Below are positions 11,974-21,991 of a stretch of 64,000 nucleotides of DNA, piece by piece. Positions within the stretch are counted from its first letter, which is position 1; each line of letters begins with the position of its first letter. This stretch comes from Beaufortia kweichowensis (taxonomy: Eukaryota; Chordata; Actinopteri; Cypriniformes; Gastromyzontidae): contig CM032813.1 in NCBI GenBank assembly GCA_019155185.1, positions 11,310,645 through 11,374,644 on the forward strand. The letters run 5' to 3'. The notes beneath the pieces are model-generated. The model saw only the letters and a list, made by a program, of their open reading frames with translations. It had not been told where the DNA came from and did no database searches. The translations under genes and the position numbers were made by a program.

Positions 11974-12203
11974 AACAAACTCTTAGCAGGTCAGCACTGG
12001 CCTATCATGTCTCTGGACAGTCACCTCCACTCACTTTCAGAGCTCAATCTACTCGGGGTATGGCTGCCTCTAAGGCCTTAGGGTCAGGGGCTATGATTGA
12101 GGATGTGTGTAACGCGGCTGGCTGGGCCTCGCCGCTCACATTTGTTCGTTTTTATGACTTGGACCTGGCTTCGACGCCAGGGTCTCATGTGTTGATGCCT
12201 TAG
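11974..12203 (+). pseudogene. DIRS tyrosine recombinase C-terminal remnant (copy A)
   Basis: In one open frame the sequence reads KQTLSRSALAY, then AQSTRGMAASKALGSGAM, EDVCNAAGWASPLTFVRFYD and a stop at 12,201-12,203. This is the C-terminal catalytic part of a DIRS recombinase: the HxxR box and the tyrosine of FVRFYDLD. In this copy the HxxR histidine is glutamine (QSTR). The upstream two thirds of the enzyme, including the first catalytic arginine, are missing because of the deletion that joins RT directly to this tail. Confidence 0.8.
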
Positions 12204-12572
12204 TCAGCCTACGATGAGTGTATTGCGACCGGCTGGACCTCGCCGCTCACTTTTGGTCGTTTCTATGACTTAGACTTGGCTTCAACGCCAAGGTCTCTCT
12301 TCTGTTGCCCTAGTCGGCCTACAATGTGTGTAATTGTTCATGTTTATGACTTGGCTTCCACGCCAAGGTCCCTGATACTCGTGCATAGCATGACGTAGGA
12401 TGTACTTAATGCCGGCTGGGCCTTGCCGCTCACATTCGTTCGTTCTGATGATTTGGACCTGGCTTCTATGCCAAGGTCCCATGTACCTCTGTCCAAGCTT
12501 GGCTTAGTATGCGTGTTAACATTTGGTCTTTATTATGTCTTGGGCCTGGCATGTGTGCCAGGGTCCCTTATG
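12121..12572 (+). repeat. Tandem decayed copies of the recombinase tail
   Basis: Four to five units of about 80-111 bp follow each other. Each contains a version of 'ctgggcctcgccgctcac', 'tatgacttggacctggcttc', 'acgccaaggtcc' and 'cctagtcggcctac'. The recurring 'tatgactt' boxes fall near 12,153, 12,263, 12,343, 12,446 and 12,532. The first unit is the coding tail itself; later units are noncoding and shortened. It looks like slippage or unequal recombination at the 3' end of the recombinase frame. Confidence 0.75.
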
Positions 12573-12685
12573 CTTGTGCCCTAGTCGTGCTCTTCTATCC
12601 AGGTACTTGCTCTTATAGCAACATTGGAATATCGTTCCCATAGCGTCGAAACGCTGACGCAGCGCGAGTTCCCTTGAAAGGGAAC

Positions 12686-12985
12686 GTCCAGGTTACGTAT
12701 GTAACCCTGGTTCCCTGAAAGGGAACGACACGCTGCGTCTTCCTGCCATACTCCCTGCGTCTCTGGGCGCAGCTTCGGCTGTTAAGCTAAAGTGATAGTG
12801 TCCCAGGGTCCCTTTATACTTCCTGGTCCTGCCGTCACCCTGCCTGTGACGTTGCAGTTTGCCATTCGGCGATTTTGACATACGTGTATCAGACGCGTTC
12901 ACGCAAAGGCGTTCCCATAGCGTCAACACTGACGCAGCGTCTCGTTCCCTTTCAGGGAACCAGGGTTACATACGTAACCTGGACG
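12686..12985 (+). repeat. 300-bp foldback terminus of DIRS copy A
   Basis: The left arm, 12,686-12,740 (cgtccaggttacgtatgtaa at its start), is the inverted complement of the right arm, 12,931-12,985 (ending ttacatacgtaacctggacg), with about 190 bases between. Immediately left, about 12,640-12,685 is the inverted complement of the element's 5' end at 8868-8930. This corresponds to the internal complementary region plus terminal inverted repeat arrangement of DIRS elements, thought to guide circular intermediate formation. Confidence 0.8.
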
Positions 12986-13173
12986 TTTTGTAGAGTTGTT
13001 ATTAGCACTGTTACAATGCAGATTGCAGGTTTTTGGACAGTTCATACACCTTACTAAAATGTCATACAATTATTTCCTGGGTGTCGAAATGTAGAAAAGT
13101 AAATAACACTTCACAAATTTGTTAAGTACAGTACTTTGTTACATGAACAATAAATAATACTTCTACAGCACTT

Positions 13174-13649
13174 TGTCACGGAGTCGAATACGATCTCTTC
13201 AGCATCGGATTCGATCCCACACTTCACCTGTTCTGCATCCCCGGACTACTGAACTCAATCTCCCACAATTCATTGCACCCAGCTCACCTGTTCCCGATCA
13301 CCAGCACTCAGCCCCGCAACCAGCTTCACCTGTTTCACCTCGTTACCGGACTCTATTTAATGTGTGTGTTTGCTTTACTTTGTTGTCTGGTATTGTTGTT
13401 ATTTGGTTTGTGTCAAGTGGGTGCCTTGTATGGCAGCTTTTGGATATTTGTGTTTGTCAAGTTCAACCATGCAAAGTCTGTTCCAGAGATATGTATGTAT
13501 TGCTTAGTGTGTGGTTTACCGCTGTAAGTTCTGCCTGTTAATTCTCCTCTTCAGTGAGGTTTGTACCTTTGTGAATTTTCCTCTGATAAAGCTTCAGTAA
13601 AGACTTTGATCAGAACCTTGGTGTTTGTCTCATCTGCTGCACGGTAACA
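13174..13649 (+). mobile_element. Solo LTR, Gypsy-like, 476 bp
   Basis: Starts TGTCACGG and ends CACGGTAACA. Internally it has ggactctatttaatgtg (TATA-like), ttgtctggtattgttgtt and an end segment with cttcagtaaag. The same order of motifs occurs in the solo LTR at 34,083, so both belong to one family. The flanking pentamers (cactt left, tgctt right) match at three of five positions, consistent with an old, eroded duplication. No internal element sequence adjoins it. Short open frames inside (up to 122 codons) are fortuitous. Confidence 0.7.
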
Positions 13650-16124
13650 TGCTTGTTATTTTCACATGTTATTTTCAAAACTTAATACATGTTTAAAATG
13701 AAGTGTTTTTTCAAATGAACAAAATGAACTTCCATAAACAAAAATCGAACAGTTGTATCAATTATAAAGATGTAACACTACTGAACGCTGTAAAAAATAT
13801 ATTTTTCGTTGTTAGTTCATTTTAGGTAATTGAAACGATGTTAAAGAAACCAAAATGTATGATCTGATTGGCCTCTTGGTGATTGTGTCATGTCCAAAAA
13901 AATGTTACTTTAAGTGTGGACAGACAAATGACAAAATTTGCTACAGTAGTGTTTCTGTAGGTTTGTTATACATTTAGATGCAGCAACAAAACCAATAGCA
14001 ACTAAAATTTAAAAACAATAAAATGTTTCATGCTTCCTGGGATAAAACCCTGAACATGCCAGGGTGGGCTTTTAAACAGAAAAACTTTTGCTGTCTTTTG
14101 CTGGCATAAGTTCAGGACTTTCACACACAAAGCATTTCTGCTTGATCTCATTAAAATGTGTCAAAGAAGTGTATTGTGTATTTTTTCAGTGAACAAGTCC
14201 TCTTTTATATTCTAAGACTGACTCTCATTCTTTAAAATAATACTGTTGAAGAACCACTGGATCAGTGCTTTGCTGAATACATGCTCAGCTTAAAGTTGAG
14301 AACAAGTGTTCTCAGATCAGCCTGTGAATTCATGCTTTAAAGAGACTGACAGCTGTGGCAACCCGAAAACAAAGCTACAATGTAAGTAATGACTTTAACA
14401 TTTCTGCCAGTCCATCAGATTGGACAGAAACGGCTCTGATGTCAAAAACAAAAGCTCCGACATGGCAAAAGCATCGTAAATTAATGTCCATGTATTGAGA
14501 CTCATTACACAACACCAAATCTATTGTCAGTCATTCTGAGCACCTTTGACAACATCTAAAAAACAATTTAAAATAGAGTGAAGGTGTGTGTGGTGGTAGG
14601 AGGGTGCTAAATAACAGGCTCAGTTTGACAGTCAGAGATGCTACAGGTTGACAGGCATCACACTTCTGACCAGAGCTGCGTGGGGAGGTGTGTGTGTGTT
14701 TGAAGAGGACAGACTCAGGGTATTTTGACTAATAGGAATCCGGGGTACAGCGATTTCAGCATCCAGAGCAGACAGCTGAAATCTCTGGGCAGTTAGCTCT
14801 GTGCACCCTCACAAAGATTTCCTGTCAGATTAGCTCTATAAAAGCTGAAAGGTTTTCAATAGTAGCCCCCCTCAAAATAAATAAATAAAAATCACAGCAG
14901 CTTTACAATTTAAATAGTGTCTTCATATGCCAAATATTGCATGTGCCAACAATAAATCAAATATTAAAGGACTGACAAAATAAGTGGCTATAAATTATAA
15001 TTGTTCTCAAAATGGTTGTTAACAGTAAATATCTAAAAAATCTACAATTACTAATTAATATGTTTCATTAATCATTTTTTATTAATATGATAAATCATAT
15101 GTTAAATCAAATTTTAAAATGTTTTCAAAGGCAAAGTACTAAAAATGTTTCAGTGTTTAATAATGAAGTTATTGATTTTGTTAATAACATATGTGTGCAC
15201 ATATGCTATGCAAAAATCAAAAATATTTTTATTTTTTTATTTCAGTATTTTCAGTATTTTATTTGAATGTTTAAGACTCAGTGTACAAGGTGTCATGAGA
15301 CAATTGTATAAAATATATTCTTTGAATATGATTTTATAAATTGGTAAATTTGTAAAATACTGTATGTTTGGTGAAAAAAATTAAAAAGTCATGGTTACAT
15401 TTAAAGTAATTATCTGGTGCATGATGTCCACTATAGTGAAAAGTTCATAAACAATTTTAACAGGTGTGATGTTACACGTTTGTATTTGTTATTTTGTGCA
15501 TCAGTAAGTTCAGTGATTCAATATTAAGTCAGTAAGTCAGATTAGAAATGTTTACTCGTCTAGCCTTCATTTCCATTCAGCTCAAGTGCAAAGTCACTTC
15601 CACAGACTTATAAAACACCCAAACAAGGGAATGAATTAGACTACATTTTCTGTCCCCCTTAAAAGTTTTTTGTTTTAAAGTAAAATATGTTGTTGTGTAA
15701 ACAGCCCCTTAAACTGTGTAAAGAGTGCATATGAGTGCTAATAGCCTACAGTCACACCTGGAAGACAGCGCTGCATGTCTCACTGCTTTGAGTCTCTCTC
15801 TGTAGGATCTATTAGACAGGCCGGTGCTTATGCCGCTGTTCTGAATCATTGTGGAGAAAACTAAACCATTTACCCAGGTTAGCCTATGAACAGCTTCTTC
15901 TTCTTTTTTTCTTTCACTCTGTCTCTCTTTCCTCCCTGGGGACATAAATGAAGAGCTTTTTCTTGCCGTCTGTAAGTTTTTCCTGAGGTGTCCAGCTCAA
16001 GTTTGACTTTAGCTGTTTTCTGATTCGTGTTGCTGTGAAAATCTTCACAGAATCTAGATTCACATCGTGAAATTGCTGATACTGTATATATAAAAAAATT
16101 ATATTCACCTAAACTACAGACATT
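13650..16124. other. Spacer, no gene seen
   Basis: AT-rich sequence with no ORF of coding character, no terminal repeats and no RNA gene. A few moderately complex, less AT-biased stretches (14,270-14,830) could be conserved noncoding sequence, but nothing in a single sequence can show this. Confidence 0.5.
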
Positions 16125-16340
16125 TTTAGAAGGGTCATATTATGCCCTTTTACAATGTATTCATGTTGTTATTGAGGTGTACTGGAATTTTCAATTTATT
16201 TTAATTGTACATAAAACATTTTCATATTTTACTTTATTAAAGCACCAATCTGCTTAGCTCTCCCAAACTTTCAGATTCTTTTGGACTCTATAAAGCACCC
16301 TCCTTCCGAAATTCTCTGACTGGTCAAACTGGGCCAGTCT
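16125..16340. repeat. Probable MITE fragment (GGGTCATATTATG type)
   Basis: Begins 'gaagggtcatattatgccct' and later has 'aaattctctgactggtcaaa' and 'tgggccagtctgctgc', which resemble segments of a widespread teleost non-autonomous DNA transposon recognised by memory. The right end was not found and no duplication is visible, so this is a tentative call. Confidence 0.35.
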
Positions 16341-19300
16341 GCTGCAACTGGACACCCGGACTTTGGTCACAAATGGGCATTTGAGCACACATTTGAGCAT
16401 AAAATATAGCACATAAGTAATATGGACCACATTTATGTTGTTGTCTTTTGGGCTTACATCACCTGTCCGTATTCACATTAATTTACAGAAAACAACACCT
16501 GAGACATTTAAAAAAATATCTGTTTTGTGTTCCATGGGTGAAAGTCATACAAAGTTGCAATTTTCTTTTCTGGGTGGTTTATAACCTTCTACCATTCCTT
16601 TTGCCTCCTAGGATGGATTGCTTTGTTGTTTTCCTTAATTTTAAAGTAGATAACAGCATCTGACAAATGCCTACATGAAATCGCAACATTCATCTAAACA
16701 GCTGAAAAGTGAAACAAAAGTTCCTCTTACTGTATAGGGCTATTAGTTTTAAGGGGTGGTGAAAGGCCCTGTGTAATGCGCTCGGATAAACAACTGATCT
16801 TCACTCATTAAAGCAGTAATGAGATGCTAATTTTATCTCTCATATGACATGCATAAATAAGCAAAAGCTACACTCAACGTTATGGCTAATAAATAAAAAA
16901 TGATTGTCAGGAAACACTGTGATGCTGGGCACTGATGGAGAACTAGCTTTTACAAGCTGGACGCTGCAAGATGGAAAAGCATGCTGCCTTTGTTATTTAT
17001 AGGTAATGTTGAAAATGACAGATAAATGAACATAAAAACTGGAGCCATTAACATGATCACTCATGTTTATATAGCTATTATTACATTTGCCATTCAATCC
17101 ACTGCCATTAAAATAATTGATGAACAAATATCATTTTTATGGCTGTTACCAGAACAGCTTAGATTCATATTGATATAATTAAAAGTGTCACTACGAAATA
17201 ATGTATATTAGGAATAAAATTGTTATTAAGTTAATTGTTAGACATGATAATTGGGAATATTCATTGGTTTTTAAAAAAAATAATTTCTTTTGCATCAAAT
17301 CCAGCTAAATCCATGTGTGCTTTTTTACACAAAATCTGCTAAATCAAACTCTTTGGGACAAGACAGTAAACAGTTGCAAAATTACTGCAGCTAGAAACAC
17401 TGGTTGGGGGGACAGTACATCTATATCCATACCCATGTTTGAATGAGATCTGTGATTATTTGCCAATTTCACTTCTTTTCTCTGCAGTCACTTTTTTGCC
17501 CTGTCTGAATAAAAGCAAAAGCCCCAAAAATATGCACCAACAAAACAGCTGGCTCCTCAGTGCGCCACCATATTACAGCCTCTTGAAATCATATAATTCG
17601 ATTGACGCCATCTGATTGGTTCTTGAAACATAAAGGCTTTTGCTGCCAAAGGGAAGTGGTGTTTAAAGACTTTTGCCTACAAATCGATATTTTAGATCGG
17701 ACGGAGTGTGGTATTTAGCAAGTTTTAAATCAAAATTATTTTAATAATGTATAGTATGTGTGGAAAGCATTTACTTAACATTGTGATCTCATTTTTGACA
17801 GAGGAGACGTTTAGCGGATTTTGCATCTGAACTCTTCAAATCTAATTATACTATTTTGGTGTTTTTTTACTTGTTTTTTATTCACTACAAAAAAAATTCA
17901 AAAGAGCATTGGATTCCTGTCTGGCAATGAGCAATAGGGAATGTAAATCAGCAAAGGTCCTCCCCCCTCAGGATATCAAAAAGCTCTTGATCTTAACTAT
18001 GACAGCAGCTGCTGGATTGATGTGGGTAATGTAGTCAAGGCCAGCTGTTAGCATGAGGAAAATCGCTCCGTGTCAAACACACTGACCCCCATTTCCAACC
18101 TAATAATGCAGATCCATCCGGCTTCAGCGCGCCCCTGCGCTTGCATATGGAAAAGGTGTCAAACACTCAGCAGAAAGCCAGAGTCTGTCCCCCTGGGCTG
18201 TGTCGCACGAACTGCATGTCACCTACATGTCTACCCTTCAAGTGTGATAACAAATCTGTGTATAATCTCCGAATACTGCCGATTTTTTAGCCCTGTAACA
18301 ATCACTGCATGACACATGCTGTTCACAGAATATATTGAGTTCATTTCTGGCTAAAGAAGCCTTAACATTTTTGACATTTGGTGGGGTTTCCACAAGCTAC
18401 GTTTGAGGATTAATTGCGATTTTCTGCTGATCTTAAAATCCTTTTCATGAGCTACAAGCAGTTTATACGTATGTACATAGCACCGGAATGCCGACTTTCA
18501 CCTCAAACATAACCTGTGTCTGCGGGGCCAAATCATGTCATACCTATATTGTTTTATAATCAAGTACAACTTCAGAAAAAAACTGAAATAAATAAAAAGA
18601 AGCCTTTGGGTGTTTCTTTGAGATGAGGAAGGAAAATATCGGCGTGATAATATTCTTTCCTGGCTCAGAGGAGATACTGTGCTCATCTGTGATCTGTCAA
18701 TGTCAGCCTGGAGACATAGGAAGTGGGCGACGGAAGAGGACGGAAGGGCTGAAATGTGTGATTAAGAGTAATGACTAAAACATTGAGAAAAAACTTGTCT
18801 TAAATCACTCATAAAGCAAGGTGCAATTGCTTACACCCCCCTCCATCTACACGACTATCAGCAGCTTCTGGATTTACCTTCCAGTCTGCAGGAAAGAAGG
18901 TCCTGTGGAAAGTGATGGAGGGAAGGTTTTCCGCAAACTATTACCCACCAATAAACATCTCTCTGATGTAAGTGACATGTGCATTAGAACAAATTACCAC
19001 TTTCCTCTGAGACCCCCAATGGCAGGCTTTAGTTTTTAAAACACAGGAATAAACCCAAGAGAAACAGTCCGACACATTTGGCTGTCAGGGTTTTATTAAT
19101 AGAACCTTTATATATGGCGATGTCACCTCCACGTCAGAATAAATTCACGGGAAAAGATGTCTTAAATTCCCCACGTAGCGACGGGGTGACATTGATATCT
19201 CTAAGCCAACAGTTATGATTATGATACACACAAATGTTTTAATCGATTCGCTTGTACTTCGCACATTCTTTCAGGTCAGTGTAACTCAAGGGATGTCTCA

Positions 19301-20257
19301 CAACTGTCAGGCCTGAGACTCGATATGGATTTTTTTTCTGTAATAGAAATGTTTTTTTTTTTTTCCGGGGCAAGATAAATTTATATAAAATCCCAGTGCT
19401 GAGGGTAAATAAAGCTGAGGATGTTTTTGCTTGCTTGTAAAGACCTTTAACATTGTACAGCAACTTAGCTGTGCAATAACTCTGATTTAAATGACAAAAG
19501 CAAGATGAATTTTGTAATTAAATATCTGTCAGCTAAGAGTCACTCTTCCTGTATCATATACTCAATCGCTATTTTTGTCTAGCTAATGCTACACCTTTAA
19601 TGTAAAGATTGTCAGCGCATTGAGCCTACTAGAAAAGAAAGCAACAAAAGATATCTGACAAAGTAAAAACACAAAGAGAAAAAACAGATAATGTCAAAAG
19701 AGGTGCTGTACTGTGGGATGGTTTTCCCCCTCAACTATATTTGTCTGGGGATAGTGAACTTTTAGTCATCAAAATTCACTGAAATTCCACTTCTGAGCGC
19801 CAATGCAGCTCTTCTGCCAAACCTGTCAACAGAGAAATGTCAGACAGCTTTTACACAGCACATACAGGGCACAGCGTTTGTCAAACAGATTTCTTTTTCT
19901 TCACTTACAGTGGTCATAGAGTCCACCGCCCTGTGCGTCTCCTGCCTTCAGTTTCTCTCCATGCCATCCATCACCCCTCCACACACAAAGAGGAAAACTT
20001 GTTGAAGTGTGTTTTGGAGGGCAGAGGGATGAATTCTGCATCTAAAACACTCTTTGTAGAAGAATACTGTACCAATAATGTAATTAAAAACACTGAAATA
20101 ACTACAAGTCATAAATTATTCTGGTATTTACTGTATATTTCTTATACTTGAAATAAGTTTCCTGGTATTTTTTAATTATAAACCTTTTTAAATTAGTGAC
20201 TTCTCAGCTCCCGTGGCATCATGGGATTGAAAAGTTTCCAAATCTCAACGGCAGCAG
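16341..20257. other. Spacer, no gene seen
   Basis: AT-rich; the longest frames are below 110 codons and show no recognisable domain. A poly-T run lies at 19,353-19,364. No repeat boundaries or RNA genes were identified. The right edge is the truncated 5' LTR of the Gmr1-like element. Confidence 0.5.
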
Positions 20258-21071
20258 AAGGCACTGTGACTAGCCTCATACACGGTATTGTATGTTTAAT
20301 GTGCAGGTTTTATGTGATTTAATTTATTGTTACCATGGGTGCATTTCAATTAAACTAAGCCAGGAACCATTCCTATCATTTGCCATAAAACATTGAAATA
20401 ACCACAGACAAGTTCTTTATTTACTATCATTTATTGGACAAACACACAAAGATCACTCACCAGTTTCCGTTTTCCAGAACCAAACTTGTGCAATATACAA
20501 CCAGGGACTTTTATACATTTACCATGCTGGGCAGCCATTTTGTGGTGACATCATATGGGTCACCAGTTTATGCCTGTGTAAAATGTTTAGTTTTTGAAGT
20601 CTTAATGGTTGTGTTGAATTGTGTATTTATTTTCATTAATGTATATTTTGTTGTCAAGTGATGTATTTATGTATGTATGGTTATGTATGTAAATATGGTT
20701 TTATACTCTGAGGAGAACCCCTACCCATTTCAGAATGGTTCCATCCTGGGGTGGAGCTAAGGGTATAAAATGGCTCACACACAGTCAGTCGTTTGTTGGT
20801 GATGGTAGTAGTACTTTGGCTTTGTGCAGAGTAAGTTGTTGTTATTATTGGCATTGGAGGTTCAGATCAATCGGTTTAGCTGAACTAGCCTGTAAATGTG
20901 TGTGTATAGTGCATATTTTGTACAGTTTCATTGTTTTTTTTTTATTATTTTGTTACTTCTACACTGAGAGTGGGAGTTTTTTCCCGTGTGTGCACCAATA
21001 AAGCACCTTCCACTGGACTCTAAACAGTTTTCTGTGTCACTCTTGCCTCCTACCCCGGTCAAATCCTAACA
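20258..21071 (+). repeat. 5' LTR of the Gmr1-like element (5' truncated)
   Basis: Matches the 3' LTR from aaggcactgtgac onward and ends cctaaca. The 3' copy starts 22 bases earlier with TGTCACAGTG, so the 5' copy is shortened. It carries a TATA box (tataaaa, 20,764-20,770) and a polyadenylation signal (aataaa, 20,997-21,002), defining U3, R and U5. Confidence 0.9.
20764..20770 (+). promoter_or_regulatory. TATA box of the 5' LTR
   Basis: TATAAAA in 'aagggtataaaatggctc', placed about 230 bases before the AATAAA at 20,997, as expected for the promoter in U3. The 3' LTR has the same box at about 26,066. Confidence 0.7.
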
Positions 21072-21073
21072 GT

Positions 21074-21090
21074 TGGTGTCAGAAGTGGGA
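21074..21090 (+). other. Primer-binding site
   Basis: Two bases after the 5' LTR comes TGGTGTCAGAAGTGGGA, a TGG-starting segment in the position of a tRNA primer-binding site. The tRNA was not identified. This contrasts with the self-priming sites of the two younger elements in the window. Confidence 0.65.
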
Positions 21091-21120
21091 TTTAAAAAGA
21101 GTGACACAGAAATTCCAACT

Positions 21121-21991
21121 ATGCCGCCGAAGAAGAGGGGTCAGCTAGCAGCTGACATTGATGTGGAGGAAGAACAAGGTGCCACATCTGAAGATCCAGT
21201 GCAGCCTGTGGCTGTGGACACCCTGAACCCCCCGGGTGAGTCAGCCATTGCGGCCCTGGCAGGAATGTTCCAATCATTCCTACAATATCAAAAGGACAGA
21301 GATGAGAGGCAAGAGAGAGAGTCAGCTCGACGGGAACAGCAGTACAAGGTTCTCACTCATCAAGTTACACAGATGCAGATGGAGCTAGAATGTAACCGAC
21401 AAGGAACTCTCTCTTCTGAACGGTCAGTGGCTCGAGTTGTTGATCACATGCATCAATTGCCTAAGTTGCAAAACACTGATGATATTGAACATTTTCTTAC
21501 TACTTTTGAGAGACTGGCAGAAGTGTACAAGTGGCCCGAAGGAAGACTGGGCAAGTCATCTGGTTCCCCTGCTCACTGGCAAAGCAAGAAGCGCATTTGT
21601 TGCCATGTCACCTGCCTATACCTCTGACTATGACAAAGTCAAAGAAGACATCCTAAAGAAATATGAAATCAACGCAGAAACTTACAGATTGAGATTTCGA
21701 ATACTGAACACACCTGTTGATGAGTCACCGATGGAGTTGTATGTCCGCCTAAAGGATTTGTTCTCTAAGTGGGTGAAGTTTAATGAAAGCAGCAAGAAGG
21801 ACCTGATGGAGACCTTGGTGTTGGAGCAGTATATGCGTGTGCTGTATCCAGAGGTGAGAACTTGGGTGAAAGAGAGAGATCCTGTTACAGCAGAAGAGGC
21901 AGCTAAACTGGTTGAAGCCTATGTTGCAGCTCGTAAGGGATTCTCTGAGATCTTCAGATATGCCGGGCAGCCTTCAAGCAGCAAGAGGTAA
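21121..21991 (+). pseudogene. gag: Gag with SCAN-like capsid domain, one frameshift
   Basis: ATG at 21,121 opens MPPKKRGQLAAD, a charged N-terminus with a predicted coiled-coil (QKDRDERQERESARREQQYK, about residues 58-77). Capsid-like sequence follows (QNTDDIEHFLTTFERLAEVY). Near 21,535-21,545 the frame moves by one base and continues to a stop at 21,991. The second part includes SAFVAMSPAYTSDYDKVKED and RLRFRILNTPVDESPMELYV to LVEAYVAAR (21,690-21,940), which matches the SCAN domain. SCAN domains of vertebrate zinc-finger proteins are thought to derive from Gmr1-like gag. The zinc knuckle lies in the pol frame. The frameshift would abolish full-length Gag unless it is a sequencing error. Confidence 0.85.

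Larger units (their letters stand above)
10244..11984 (+). pseudogene. DIRS reverse transcriptase remnant, split by hAT
   Basis: The first piece (10,244-10,438) encodes RT fingers/palm sequence with VLPFGLALSPRTFTRC and ILNYLD. The second (11,602-11,942) resumes with DDWLILAESE and continues through LRLNAKKSLLSPVQR, LGVEWD and LLHMRPLQW. Together these are the middle and C-terminal parts of a DIRS RT, with the catalytic YLDD box cut by the hAT insertion. The N-terminal RT region is missing because gag passes almost directly into it. A stop at 11,941 precedes a short tail, and the RNase H domain that should follow has been deleted. Confidence 0.85.
8868..12985 (+). mobile_element. DIRS retrotransposon copy A (internally deleted, hAT-interrupted)
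   Basis: The left end (ttccctttcaatggaactcg) is the inverted partner of a segment at about 12,645-12,690, and the right end finishes in taacctggacg at 12,985. This is the terminal layout of DIRS elements, which integrate with a tyrosine recombinase and make no target duplication. Inside, in order, are a gag remnant, the middle of RT split by a hAT element, a deletion removing RNase H and most of the recombinase, a recombinase tail, tandem copies of that tail, and a 300-bp foldback end. No product is intact, so the copy cannot be autonomous. Confidence 0.85.

Noticed and set aside
13173..13541. 122-codon frame with hydrophobic C-terminus, and the similar one at 34,066-34,440
   Set aside because: Both lie within solo LTRs of the same family; neither starts nor ends in keeping with LTR structure and the hydrophobic run is not conserved in phase.
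20434..20661. 75-codon frame repeated exactly at 25,736-25,963
   Set aside because: The two lie at the same position in the two LTRs of the Gmr1-like element and overlap U3; a repeated frame here reflects LTR identity, not a gene.
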